Part shown: one piece after another, positions 53,531 to 62,044 of the stretch
How positions within the stretch are numbered: the stretch's first letter is position 1
Layout of the letters: each line of letters starts with the position of its first letter
Assembly (NCBI RefSeq): GCF_023734135.1
Contig: NZ_AP025730.1
Span: 3,224,001 to 3,288,000, forward strand
Source of the DNA: Sphaerotilus microaerophilus
Lineage (GTDB): Bacteria; Pseudomonadota; Gammaproteobacteria; Burkholderiales; Burkholderiaceae_C
Reading direction: 5' to 3'
Length of the DNA: 64,000 nucleotides
Translations under genes and position numbers: made by a program
Notes under the pieces: model-generated
Databases searched by the model: none
The model's input: the letters and a program-made list of their open reading frames with translations, nothing else
What the model was told of the DNA's origin: nothing

Positions 53531-54538
53531 ATGAACATCCTGATCCTCGACGACTACCAGGACGCGGTCCGCAAGCTCCCCTGCGCGGAGCGGCTCGCCG
53601 GGCACAACGTCAAGGTCTACACCAACACGGTCAAGGGCATCGGGCAGCTGGCCGTGCGGCTCAAGGACGCCGAGATCCTGGTGCTGATCCGCGAGCGCAC
53701 CCAGTTCCCGCGGGCCCTGCTGGAAAAGCTGCCCCGCCTGCGCCTGATCGCCCAGACCGGGCGGGTCGGCCCACACATCGATGTCGAGTCCTGCACGCGC
53801 CAGGGCATCGCGGTGGCCGAGGGCGTGGGCTCGCCGGTGGCGCCGGCCGAGCTGACCTGGGCGCTGATCTTGGCGGCGATGCGCCGGCTGCCGCAGTACA
53901 TCGCCAACCTCAAGCACGGCGCCTGGCAGCAGTCGGGGCTGAAGGCCGGGTCGATGCCGCCCAACTTCGGGTTGGGCATGGTGCTGCGCGGCAAAACGCT
54001 GGGCGTCTGGGGCTACGGGCGCATCGGCAAGCTGGTGGCCGGCTATGGGCGGGCCTTCGGCATGGAGGTGCGCATCTGGGGCCGCGAGCCTTCGCGCGCG
54101 CAGGCCGCGGCGGACGGCTTTGCGGTGTTCGAGAGCCGCGCGGCCCTGTTCGCCGAGAGCGACGTGCTGAGCGTGCACCTGCGGCTGACCGACGACACCA
54201 CCGGCATCGTCAAGGCGGAGGACCTGGCGCGCATGAAGCCGACGTCGCTGTTCGTCAACACCTCGCGCGCCGAACTGCTCGACGACAACGTGCTGATCAC
54301 CGCCCTGAACCGCGGCCGGCCCGGCATGGCGGCGGTGGACGTGTTCGAGAGCGAGCCCATCCTGCAGGGCCACCCGCTGCTGCGGCTGGAGAACGCGGTG
54401 TGCACGCCGCACATCGGCTACGTGGAGCTGGACAGCTACCAGCTCTATTTCAATGCCGCGTTCGACAACATCCTGAACTACCTGGCCGGCTCGCCGACGA
54501 ACATCGTCAATCCGCAGGCGCTGCGCATGATCGGGTGA
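53531..54538 (+). CDS. D-2-hydroxyacid dehydrogenase family protein
   Basis: 335-aa NAD-dependent dehydrogenase. The Rossmann motif is LGVWGYGRIGKLVAGYGRAFGM, and the catalytic residues sit in LRLIAQTGRVGPHIDV (substrate Arg/Gly region), the Arg in HLRLTDDT, the Glu in DVFESEPI and the His in CTPHIGY. It reduces 2-keto acids or oxidises D-2-hydroxy acids; the substrate is unknown. It starts 107 bp after the divergent acylase start. It is the first gene of a plus-strand run that continues with an MFS carrier and two chromate-type transporters, all with minimal spacing. Confidence 0.9.
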   Translation: MNILILDDYQDAVRKLPCAERLAGHNVKVYTNTVKGIGQLAVRLKDAEILVLIRERTQFPRALLEKLPRLRLIAQTGRVGPHIDVESCTRQGIAVAEGVGSPVAPAELTWALILAAMRRLPQYIANLKHGAWQQSGLKAGSMPPNFGLGMVLRGKTLGVWGYGRIGKLVAGYGRAFGMEVRIWGREPSRAQAAADGFAVFESRAALFAESDVLSVHLRLTDDTTGIVKAEDLARMKPTSLFVNTSRAELLDDNVLITALNRGRPGMAAVDVFESEPILQGHPLLRLENAVCTPHIGYVELDSYQLYFNAAFDNILNYLAGSPTNIVNPQALRMIG

Positions 54539-54542
54539 GGGC

Positions 54543-55733
54543 TTGAACACCCTCGCCGACGAACGCCAGCAGCTCGGCGTGCGTGCCGCCCTGCTCTACG
54601 GCAATTTCGCGATCGGCTGCGGCGTGATGGTGGTGGCCGGCTCGCTCAACGACCTGGTGCGCTCGCTGGGCGTGTCCGTGGCGGTGGGCGGCCAGCTCAT
54701 CAGCGTCGGGGCGGCCTGCATGTGCTTTGGCGCGCCGCTGCTGGCCGCCGCGGTGGCGGGCTGGGACCGCCGCCGGCTGCTCACCGCCGCGCTGCTGTGG
54801 TTTGCCATCGGCCACGCGCTGTGTGCGCTGGCGCCCAACTTCGCCACCCTGCTGCCGCTGCGCGCCCTCGCGGTGCTGGCAGCAGCGGTCTTCACGCCCC
54901 AGGCCGCCGCGGCAATCGGCCACATGACCGCGCCGCAGCAGCGCGGCCGGGCGATCACCACGATCTTCCTCGGCTGGTCGCTGTCCTCGGTGATCGGCAT
55001 GCCGGTGCACGCCTACATCGGCGAGGCCTTTGGCTGGCGCTGGGCCTATGCGCTGGTGGTGCTGCTGTCGGCCAGCGGCGCGGCCTGGGTGTGGCGCGTC
55101 ATGCCCGACGGCGTGCGCCCGCCCGCGCTGTCCCTGGCCGCCTGGCGCGAGGTCTTCACCCACCCGGTGCTGATGGCCATCGTCGCCGTCACCGCGCTGT
55201 CCAGCGCCGGGCAGTTCACGCTGTTCTCCTACCTCGCGCCCTACTACCGCGAGGTGATGCACGCCGGCGCGGGCGAGATCAGCCTGCTGTTCATGGGCTT
55301 TGGCGCCTTCGGGGTGCTGGGCAATGTGCTCATCACCCGGCACATCGACCGCATCGGCCCGGCCCGGGCGGCCGGCTGGGCGGTGGCGCTGATGGCCGTG
55401 GGCATGCTGCTGTGGCCGCTGGGCGCACTCGCTGGCTCGCTGGCGGTGACGATGCTGGTGATCGTGCCCTGGGCGCTGGGCTGCTTCGCGTCCAACTCCG
55501 CCCAGCAGGCCCGCCTCGGCCAGGCCGCCCCGGTGCTGGCACCGGCACTGATGGCGCTGAACACCTCGGCCATCTACTTCGGCCAGGCCGCCGGTGCGGC
55601 CAGTGGCGGGCTGATGCTGAGCGGCTCGGGCTACCAGTGGCTGAACTGGGTCGGCCTGGTGTGGCTGCTGGCGGCGGTGTCGCTGAGCCACTGGGCGGCC
55701 CGGCGCATGGACCGCGACCCCCACCATGTCTGA
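54543..55733 (+). CDS. MFS transporter
   Basis: 396-aa major-facilitator protein with 12 hydrophobic segments. The family's loop motif A is seen as CFGAPLLAAAVAGWDRRRLL (landmark GWDRRRLL), and a second half begins around EVFTHPVLMAIVAVTALSS. The start is a TTG at 54543, only 4 bp after the dehydrogenase stop, and there is no ATG close by in frame. It belongs to the arabinose/chloramphenicol-exporter-like branch by general look. Its stop overlaps the following chromate transporter start by 8 bp. Substrate unknown. Confidence 0.85.
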   Translation: MNTLADERQQLGVRAALLYGNFAIGCGVMVVAGSLNDLVRSLGVSVAVGGQLISVGAACMCFGAPLLAAAVAGWDRRRLLTAALLWFAIGHALCALAPNFATLLPLRALAVLAAAVFTPQAAAAIGHMTAPQQRGRAITTIFLGWSLSSVIGMPVHAYIGEAFGWRWAYALVVLLSASGAAWVWRVMPDGVRPPALSLAAWREVFTHPVLMAIVAVTALSSAGQFTLFSYLAPYYREVMHAGAGEISLLFMGFGAFGVLGNVLITRHIDRIGPARAAGWAVALMAVGMLLWPLGALAGSLAVTMLVIVPWALGCFASNSAQQARLGQAAPVLAPALMALNTSAIYFGQAAGAASGGLMLSGSGYQWLNWVGLVWLLAAVSLSHWAARRMDRDPHHV

Positions 55734-56334
55734 CATCACCTCCCCCGCAGCGGAACAGGCCCGTGCCGCACCGGCATCGCCGGCCGAGCTGTTCCGCGTC
55801 TTCACCCGCCTGGCGATGCAGGGCTTTGGCGGCGTGCTGCCGATCGCCCAGCGCGAGCTGGTGGAGCGCTGCGGCTGGCTGACGCAGGCGCAGTTCCTGG
55901 AGCTGCTGGCGGTGGGCCAGGTGCTGCCGGGGCCGAACATCGTCAACGTCGCGCTGATGTACGGCGACCGCTGCTTCGGCTGGCGCGGCGCGCTGGCCGC
56001 CTGCAGCGGGCTGCTGCTGCTGCCGTTGGGGGTGGTGTTGGCGGCCACGGTGCTGTACCAGCAGCTGGCCACCCAGCCGATGGTGGCCGGCGCCCTGCGC
56101 GGCATGGGGGTGGTGGCGGCCGGGCTGGTCATCGCCACCGGCAGCAAGCAGCTGGCTGGCCTGAAGCGCCACCCGCTCGGCCGCACGGTGGCCCTGGGCT
56201 ATGCCCTGCTCACGGCCGCGCTGGTCGGTGGGCTGCGCTGGCCGATGGCTGCCGTGGTGCTGGGCCTGGGCGGCGTGGCCATGCTGCACGTGGCCTGGGT
56301 ACTGCGGCGTGGCGCGGCCAAGGGGCCGCGATGA
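55726..56334 (+). CDS. Chromate transporter, half-size (first)
   Basis: 202 aa with a CHR domain: FRVFTRLAMQGFGGVLPIAQRELVERCGWLT (landmarks GFGGVLP and CGWLTQAQFLELLAVGQVLPGPNIVN). Short-chain CHR proteins form heteromeric pairs with a second half of opposite topology. It starts inside the last codons of the MFS gene and overlaps the next half by 4 bp, so all are translated together. The family name comes from chromate efflux, but sulphate-like oxyanions or other substrates are possible. Confidence 0.9.
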   Translation: MSDITSPAAEQARAAPASPAELFRVFTRLAMQGFGGVLPIAQRELVERCGWLTQAQFLELLAVGQVLPGPNIVNVALMYGDRCFGWRGALAACSGLLLLPLGVVLAATVLYQQLATQPMVAGALRGMGVVAAGLVIATGSKQLAGLKRHPLGRTVALGYALLTAALVGGLRWPMAAVVLGLGGVAMLHVAWVLRRGAAKGPR

Positions 56335-56921
56335 GCGCGCTCGACGCCCTCCTCGACCTGTCGCGCTGGTCGGCAGTGCTGGGCATGCACGGCATGGATA
56401 CGGCAGCGCTGTTCGGCCTGTTCGGCCACTTCCTGCTGCTGTCCATGCTGGCGGTGGGCGGCGCGATCACCACCGCGCCGGACATGCAGCGCTACCTGGT
56501 GCAGGAGCACGGCTGGCTGAGCGATGCGCAGTTCAGCGCCTCGATCGGCCTGGCGCAGGCCGCGCCGGGGCCGAACATCCTCTTCGTCGCCGTGCTGGGC
56601 TGGAACGTGGCCGGCCTGGCCGGCATGGTCGCCACGATGGCCGGCATCCTGATCCCCAGCTCCACGCTGGCCTTCGCGGCCTCACGCTGGCTGGGCAGCC
56701 GGCGCGAGCGGCTCGGCGTGCGCGCCTTCACCGCCGGTCTGGCGCCGCTGACCATCGGCCTGCTCTGGTCGACCGGCTGGGTGCTGGCCACGCCCGTGCG
56801 CCACCAGTGGAGCGCCTGGCTGCTGCTGGGCCTCACGCTGCTGGTGATGCTGCGCACCCAGGTCAGTCCGATGTGGCTGATCGGCCTGGGCGCGCTGGTT
56901 GGCGCGGCCGGCTGGGTCTGA
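56331..56921 (+). CDS. Chromate transporter, half-size (second)
   Basis: 196 aa with a CHR domain: LFGLFGHFLLLSMLAVGGAITTAPDMQRYLVQEHGWLSDAQFSASIGLAQAAPGPNILF (landmarks AVGGAITTAPDMQRYLV and APGPNILF). It is the second half of the pair begun by the preceding gene, and its start overlaps that gene's stop by 4 bp. The two differ strongly from each other, consistent with opposite membrane orientation. Confidence 0.9.
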   Translation: MSALDALLDLSRWSAVLGMHGMDTAALFGLFGHFLLLSMLAVGGAITTAPDMQRYLVQEHGWLSDAQFSASIGLAQAAPGPNILFVAVLGWNVAGLAGMVATMAGILIPSSTLAFAASRWLGSRRERLGVRAFTAGLAPLTIGLLWSTGWVLATPVRHQWSAWLLLGLTLLVMLRTQVSPMWLIGLGALVGAAGWV

Positions 56922-56951
56922 GCCGAGATCGATGTCGCGCCGGCCTGGGGC

Positions 56952-57320
56952 TCAGCGCGGGCTTTCGTGGAAGACGTAGGGCGTCGAGTAGTCGCTGATC
57001 TCAAAGTAGACCCGCTTCTCACCGTCGTCGGCCGTGCCGTTGAGGTTCTCGTCCAGGATGCCGTAGCCGTAGCGATACGGGCGCGGATTGGTGTCGTCGG
57101 TGCCGTAGGCGGTGCTGATCTTGTCGATCTTGACGAAGCGCTTGACCACCTTGTCCCCCGCGTAGATCTCCAGCACGCCGTTGGTGCCGGTCCAGTTCTG
57201 GATGCCGCGGCGGATCTCGTTCTGGGTTTCCTGGGTGCAGCCGGCCAAGGCCAGCAAGGCGGCGCCGGCCAGTAGCGTGCAGGTGGCGCCAAGGCGACGT
57301 GGGCTCAGGGAGGTCTTCAT
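56952..57320 (-). CDS. Lipoprotein, hypothetical
   Basis: 122 aa. The signal peptide ends in the lipobox LALAGC (Cys about 28), followed by TQETQNEIRRGIQNWTGTNGVLEIYAGDKVVKRFVKIDKISTAYG (landmarks VLEIYAGDKVVKRFVKID). The fold appears to be a small beta-sandwich. I do not recognise a named family; similar lipoproteins next to upp are common in this group (from memory). It follows upp on the same strand, with a 31-bp gap. Confidence 0.75.
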   Translation of the reverse strand: MKTSLSPRRLGATCTLLAGAALLALAGCTQETQNEIRRGIQNWTGTNGVLEIYAGDKVVKRFVKIDKISTAYGTDDTNPRPYRYGYGILDENLNGTADDGEKRVYFEISDYSTPYVFHESPR

Positions 57321-57351
57321 CAAGTGGATCCTTGTCAGTCGGCGGCGCGGC

Positions 57352-57975
57352 TCAGCGGGTGCCGAAGATGCGGTCGCCCGCGTCCCCCAGGCCGGGCAGG
57401 ATGTAGCCGTCGGCATTGAGGTGGCTGTCGATGGCGGCCGTCCAGCAGCGCACGTCGGGGTGGGCCTTCTCCAGCGCGGCAATGCCTTCGGGCGCTGCCA
57501 CCAGCACCAGCGCGCGGATGTCGCGGCAGCCCCGCGCCTTGAGCATGTCGACGGTGGCGATCATCGAACCCCCGGTGGCCAGCATCGGGTCCAGGATCAG
57601 CGCGGTGCGCTCGTCCAGGTGGCCGACGAAGCGGTCCACATAGGGCTCGGGCTGCAGCGTCTCGTGGTTGCGCGCCACGCCCACCACGCTGACCTTCGCG
57701 TTCGGGATCATGTCCAGCGCGCCATCGAGCATGCCCAGGCCGGCCCGCAGGATCGGCACCAGCGTGACCTTGCGACCGGCGATGCGCTCCACCGGAATTT
57801 CGCCGCACCAGCCGGTGACCGTGGCCGGCTCCAGCGGGAAGTCGGCCGTGGCCTCGTAGACCAGCAGCCGGGCGATCTCGCCGGTCAGCTCGCGGAACTT
57901 CTTGGTCGAGCCTTCCTCGCGCAGGAGGCCGACCTTGTGGCGAATCAGGGGGTGAGGAACGGCGAGGACGGGCAT
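57352..57975 (-). CDS. upp: Uracil phosphoribosyltransferase
   Basis: 207-aa type-I PRTase. It begins [18 protein letters not shown], then has [16 protein letters not shown], the PRPP-binding loop [19 protein letters not shown] (PRPP motif DPMLATGGS), and the terminal [10 protein letters not shown] typical of Upp. It converts uracil and PRPP to UMP in pyrimidine salvage. The length is as expected (~208 aa). It is followed by a lipoprotein gene. Confidence 0.96.
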   Translation of the reverse strand: MPVLAVPHPLIRHKVGLLREEGSTKKFRELTGEIARLLVYEATADFPLEPATVTGWCGEIPVERIAGRKVTLVPILRAGLGMLDGALDMIPNAKVSVVGVARNHETLQPEPYVDRFVGHLDERTALILDPMLATGGSMIATVDMLKARGCRDIRALVLVAAPEGIAALEKAHPDVRCWTAAIDSHLNADGYILPGLGDAGDRIFGTR

Positions 57976-58014
57976 CGGGCGTGACGGCGGTGCGTGGCAA
58001 CGCCCGCAGTGTAC

Positions 58015-58845
58015 TCAGCCGGGTGTGTCGTTTTCACGATCTGCGTCAGCCTCCTCGGGCTCCACAGGCTCCTGCTCCTGCGCATCCTCTGCTTCCTGCG
58101 CCGCCGCCCGGCGCTGGCGCAGCGCCTCGTACAGGCACACCGCGGTGGCCACCGAGACGTTCAGGCTCTCCACCGCGCCGCTCATCGGGATGTGCACCAG
58201 CTGGTCGCAGGTCTGGCGGGTGAGCTGGCGCATGCCGTCGCCCTCGGCGCCCAGCACCAGGGCCACAGGGCCGGTGAGGTCCACGTCGTAGATCGACGCC
58301 TCGGCGTCGTCGCTGGCGCCGATCAGGCGCAGGTCGCGCTCCTTGAGTTCGCCCATCGTGCGCGCCAGGTTCGGCACCATGAAATAGGGCACCGTCTCGG
58401 CCGCGCCGCTGGCCACCTTGGCGACGGTGGCGTTGATGCCCGCGGCGTTCTTCTGCGGCGCGATCACCGCCTGCACGCCCGCGCCATCGGCCACGCGCAG
58501 GCAGGCGCCGAGGTTGTGCGGGTCGGTCACGCCGTCGAGCAGCAGCAGCAGCGGCACGCCGCCCACGGCCTCCAGCTCCTCCAGCAGCTCGTCGATCGAG
58601 TGGCGCTGCGGCAGCGGGTCCACCCGCGCGGCCACGCCCTGGTGGCGCGGCGAGTGGGCCAGCTTGCACAGGCGGGCGTCGTCGCTCTCCACCAGCGTGG
58701 CGCCGGCGGCGCGGGCGCGCTCGACGAAGTGGCGCATGCGGGCGTCACGCCGCGACGGGTCGAAGTACAGCTCGCGCACGGTTTGCGGCGCGATCTTCAG
58801 GCGCACGGTCAGGGCATGGAAGCCGAACAGCAGGTTGGCAGGCAT
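58015..58845 (-). CDS. rlmB: 23S rRNA (guanosine-2'-O-)-methyltransferase RlmB (SpoU family)
   Basis: 276 aa. The N-terminal substrate-binding part begins PANLLFGFHALTVRLKIAPQTVRELYFD. The SPOUT knot motifs are LLDGVTDPHNLGACLRVADGAGV, VALVLGAEGDGMRQLT and IPMSGAVESLNVSVATAVCLYEALRQR. It methylates G2251 of 23S rRNA. The C-terminal ~30 residues are acidic and low-complexity (EDAQEQEPVEPEEADADRE). The start at 58845 is chosen at the conserved MPANLLFGFHA. The gene begins 19 bp after the ABC ATPase stop. Confidence 0.93.
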   Translation of the reverse strand: MPANLLFGFHALTVRLKIAPQTVRELYFDPSRRDARMRHFVERARAAGATLVESDDARLCKLAHSPRHQGVAARVDPLPQRHSIDELLEELEAVGGVPLLLLLDGVTDPHNLGACLRVADGAGVQAVIAPQKNAAGINATVAKVASGAAETVPYFMVPNLARTMGELKERDLRLIGASDDAEASIYDVDLTGPVALVLGAEGDGMRQLTRQTCDQLVHIPMSGAVESLNVSVATAVCLYEALRQRRAAAQEAEDAQEQEPVEPEEADADRENDTPG

Positions 58846-58864
58846 CAGGGGTCCGATCAGGAAT

Positions 58865-59647
58865 TCAAGCGGCTGCCGCGGTGGCGGCAACGGCGGAGGC
58901 ATCAGCAGCGGCATCAGTGGCGGCACCGCCGGCCAGGGCCGCAGCGGCATCGCCGCCAGGGGCGCGGACGGCCACGTCGGCGGTGATCCGCCCCGCCTCG
59001 ATGCGGATCTGGCGGTCGCAACGGGAGGCGATTGCCGGGTCGTGGGTCACCAGCACCAGCGTGGTGCCCACCTCGCGGTTGAGGTCGAACATCAGCTGCA
59101 TCACCGCCTCGCCGGTGGCATGGTCGAGGCTGCCGGTGGGCTCGTCGGCAAAGAGCACCGCCGGGCGCAGCACGAAGGCGCGCGCCAGCGCCACGCGCTG
59201 CTGTTCGCCGCCCGACAGCAGGCGCGGGTAATGCCCCAGGCGCTCGCCCAGGCCGACGCGCTGCAGCATCTCGGTGGCCAGGCGGCGGGCCTGGCGGTCC
59301 CCGCGCAGCTCCAGCGGCAGCATCACGTTCTCCAGTGCGCTCAGGTGGCCCATCAGCTGGAAGCTCTGGAACACGAAGCCCACGCGCTCGCCCCGCACCG
59401 CAGCGCGGGCGTCCTCGTCCAGCGTGAACAGGTCCACCCCCGCCAGCCGGACCTGGCCGCTGGTCGGCAGGTCCAGCCCCGCCAGGATGGACAGCAGCGT
59501 GCTCTTGCCGGAGCCCGAGGCGCCGACGATCGCCACCGACTCGCGCTCGGCGAGGCTGAATTCGATCTCGTGCAGAATCGTCAGCACCCCCGTGGCATCG
59601 CGGACCTGCTTGGTCACGCCCTTGACTTCAATGATGTTCTTGCCCAT
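58865..59647 (-). CDS. ABC transporter ATP-binding protein (LolD/YbbA type)
   Basis: 260 aa. Walker A is VGASGSGKSTLL, the signature LLSGGEQQRVALARAF, Walker B AVLFADEPTGSLDHATGE and the switch His VTHDPAIASRCDRQIRIEAG. This belongs to the MacB/LolD-like branch and matches YbbA, which in E. coli is divergent from tesA as here. The partner permease (YbbP) is not next to it; rlmB follows instead. The last ~35 residues are an Ala-rich low-complexity tail. The ATG at 59645-59647 overlaps the divergent esterase ATG by two bases. Confidence 0.88.
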   Translation of the reverse strand: MGKNIIEVKGVTKQVRDATGVLTILHEIEFSLAERESVAIVGASGSGKSTLLSILAGLDLPTSGQVRLAGVDLFTLDEDARAAVRGERVGFVFQSFQLMGHLSALENVMLPLELRGDRQARRLATEMLQRVGLGERLGHYPRLLSGGEQQRVALARAFVLRPAVLFADEPTGSLDHATGEAVMQLMFDLNREVGTTLVLVTHDPAIASRCDRQIRIEAGRITADVAVRAPGGDAAAALAGGAATDAAADASAVAATAAAA

Positions 59648-60368
59648 GCGTTTGCAGCCCTGGCAGCGCGCCGGCTGCGTAGGTGTTGGTGTCAGTGTCG
59701 ACCGGCGGCACTTTATCCTGCTCGGGCTGGCCGGCGCCGCCGGCATGGCTTGTGCCGCTTCGACCCCGACCACGACCGCGGCCCCCTCACCGAAACGACG
59801 CCTGCTGGTGGTCGGCGACAGCCTCTCGGCCGAATACGGCCTGCGCCGCGGCAGCGGCTGGGTGGCCCTGGCCGACCAGCGCCTGAAGGCCGAACTGCCC
59901 GGCACCGAGGTGGTCAACGCCAGCATCAGCGGCGACACCACCTCCGGGGGGCGCTCGCGCCTGGCCGCCCTGCTCGCCCAGCATCGCCCCACCCACGTGG
60001 TGATCGAGCTCGGCGGCAACGACGCCCTGCGCGGCCTGCCCCTGGAGATGACCCGCGCCAACCTGGCCGCCATGGCCCAACAGGCCAAGGCCGCCGGCGC
60101 CAAGGTCATGCTCATCGGCATGCAGGTGCCGCCCAACTACGGGCCGGGCTATACGCGGGACTTCCAGGCCCTGTTCCCCCAGGTCGCCAAACAGGAGTCA
60201 GCCGCCCTGCTGCCCTTCCTGCTGGCCGGCGTGGCTGACGATGCCGACCCGATGCGCTGGTTCCAGGCCGACCGCATCCACCCCAACGAGGCGGCGCATC
60301 CGCGCATCCTCGCCAACGTCTGGCCGGTGCTGCTGCCCTGGCTGAAGCAGCCTGGCGCGAAGGGATAG
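59646..60368 (+). CDS. tesA: Secreted SGNH-hydrolase esterase (TesA/arylesterase-like)
   Basis: 240 aa. The RR-containing N-terminus (DRRHFILLGLAGAAGMACAAS) looks like a Tat or lipoprotein-type signal. The SGNH blocks are complete: block I VVGDSLSAEYGL (Ser), block II Gly in NASISGDTTSGG, block III IELGGND (Asn) and block V DRIHPNEAAH (Asp, His). It is similar to E. coli TesA, a multifunctional thioesterase/lysophospholipase. The start is taken at ATG 59646, since no other ATG/GTG exists before the signal; a TTG two codons on is possible. It is followed by a hypothetical gene after 9 bp. Confidence 0.85.
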   Translation: MRLQPWQRAGCVGVGVSVDRRHFILLGLAGAAGMACAASTPTTTAAPSPKRRLLVVGDSLSAEYGLRRGSGWVALADQRLKAELPGTEVVNASISGDTTSGGRSRLAALLAQHRPTHVVIELGGNDALRGLPLEMTRANLAAMAQQAKAAGAKVMLIGMQVPPNYGPGYTRDFQALFPQVAKQESAALLPFLLAGVADDADPMRWFQADRIHPNEAAHPRILANVWPVLLPWLKQPGAKG

Positions 60369-60377
60369 AGCCTGACC

Positions 60378-60872
60378 ATGCCCACCGAAAGCCCCGACAA
60401 CGAAGCCATCCACGAGCCACGCCGCTGGCGTGACAACGGCTGGACCGCCCAGGTCATCAAGAACAACGACGACGACGGCTGGGCCGTCGCGATGTACAAG
60501 GCCGGCGAAGCCGAGCCGGCCCTGGTCGGCCCCTGGACCATGGGGCGCGACAAGAAGAACCCCAAGCCGCTCGATCAGGCCGCCTTCAACACCCTGGTCA
60601 AGACGGCGGGCGAGGTGCTGCGCCGCCACGAGCAGCAGCGGCACGCCGAGCTGCACAAGGAGTTCACGCTGACCGGCACGGATGGATCGGTGGTGGTGAT
60701 GATCGACATCGTGCCCGACGAGGAGCACCCCTACGCGCTGCTCAGCGCACGCGGCGCCTGGGGCGACACGATCGCCGAAGTGCGCGTGCCGCCCAGCTTC
60801 AAGCTGACGCGTGCCAGCGCCGCAGCGTGGCTGGAGGGCGGCTGTCAGCCACCGGGACGATCGGACAGGTGA
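60378..60872 (+). CDS. Conserved hypothetical protein, 164 aa
   Basis: An acidic/basic soluble protein beginning MPTESPDNEAIHEPRRWRDNG. It has two similar beta-rich halves: WTAQVIKNNDDDGWAVAMYKAGEAEPALVGPWTMG and FTLTGTDGSVVVMIDIVPDEEHPYALLSARGAWG (landmarks WAVAMYKAGE and VVMIDIVPDEEHPYALL). No membrane segment or catalytic motif is apparent. It follows the esterase gene by 9 bp, so it is probably cotranscribed. Its end runs almost directly into the first 155-bp repeat unit (60880). No function can be assigned. Confidence 0.7.
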   Translation: MPTESPDNEAIHEPRRWRDNGWTAQVIKNNDDDGWAVAMYKAGEAEPALVGPWTMGRDKKNPKPLDQAAFNTLVKTAGEVLRRHEQQRHAELHKEFTLTGTDGSVVVMIDIVPDEEHPYALLSARGAWGDTIAEVRVPPSFKLTRASAAAWLEGGCQPPGRSDR

Positions 60873-60879
60873 GGTTCAG

Positions 60880-62015
60880 CAACCACCCCGCCCCTGCGGG
60901 ACACCCCTCCGGAGGAGGGGAATGGAGACGCCGGCCGCCAGGGGCAGGCAACGCAGCATTGATTCCCCTCCGTTGGAGGGGTGGCAGGCGAAGCCTGACG
61001 GGGTGGTTCACGATGGCACAACGAGACTTGAATGCAACCACCCCGCCCCTGCGGGGCACCCCTCCGGAGGAGGGGAATGGAGACGCCGGCCGCCAGGGGC
61101 AGGCAACGCAGCATTGATTCCCCTCCGTTGAAGGGGTGGCAGGCGAAGCCTGACGGGGTGGTTCACGATGGCACAACGAGACTTGAATGCAACCACCCCG
61201 CCCCTGCGGGGCACCCCTCCGGAGGAGGGGAATGGAGACGCCGGCCGCCAGGGGCAGGCAACGCAGCATTGATTCCCCTCCGTTGGAGGGGTGGCAGGCG
61301 AAGCCTGACGGGGTGGTTCACGATGGCACAACGAGACTTGAATGCAACCACCCCGCCCCTGCGGGGCACCCCTCCGGAGGAGGGGAATGGGGACGCCGGC
61401 CGCCAGGGGCAGGCAACGCAGCATTGATTCCCCTCCGTTGGAGGGGTGGCAGGCGAAGCCTGACGGGGTGATTCACGATGTCACAACGAGACTTGAATGC
61501 AACCACCCCGCCCCTGCGGGGCACCCCTCCGGAGGAGGGGAATGGAGACGCCGGCCGCCAGGGGCAGGCAACGCAGCATTGATTCCCCTCCGTTGGAGGG
61601 GTGGCAGGCGAAGCCTGACGGGGTGATTCACGATGTCACAACGAGACTTGAATGCAACCACCCCGCCCCTGCGGGGCACCCCTCCGGAGGAGGGGAATGG
61701 AGACGCCGGCCGCCAGGGGCAGGCAACGCAGCATTGATTCCCCTCCGTTGGAGGGGTGGCAGGCGAAGCCTGACGGGGTGGTTCACGATGGCACAACGAG
61801 ACTTGAACGCAACCACCCCGCCCCTGCGGGGCACCCCTCCGGAGGAGGGGAATGGAGACGCCGGCCGCCAGGGGCAGGCAACGCAGCATTGATTCCCCTC
61901 CGTTGGAGGGGTGGCAGGCGAAGCCTGACGGGGTGGTTCACGATGGCACAACGAGACTTGAATGCAACCACCCCGCCCCTGCGGGGCACCCCTCCGGAGG
62001 AGGGGAATGGGGACG
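60880..62015. repeat. Tandem array of 155-bp units, each two inverted REP-like elements
   Basis: Seven complete units start at 60880, 61035, 61190, 61345, 61500, 61655 and 61810; a partial eighth (61965-62015) ends next to the DUF559 gene. Each unit contains a forward element (AACCACCCCG, small GC hairpin, CACCCCTCC, 3 nt, GGAGGGGAAT) and, about 35 bp later, the same element inverted (its complement begins AACCACCCCG and ends GGAGGGGAAT, with the hairpin TCAGGC/GCCTG). This is the layout of a BIME made of two REP sequences. Units are almost identical, with a few single-base differences. It has no coding role; long open frames through it on both strands are artefacts of the period. Confidence 0.95.
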
Positions 62016-62044
62016 GTTCCAGGTTCACCCGGAACTATCGGTCG

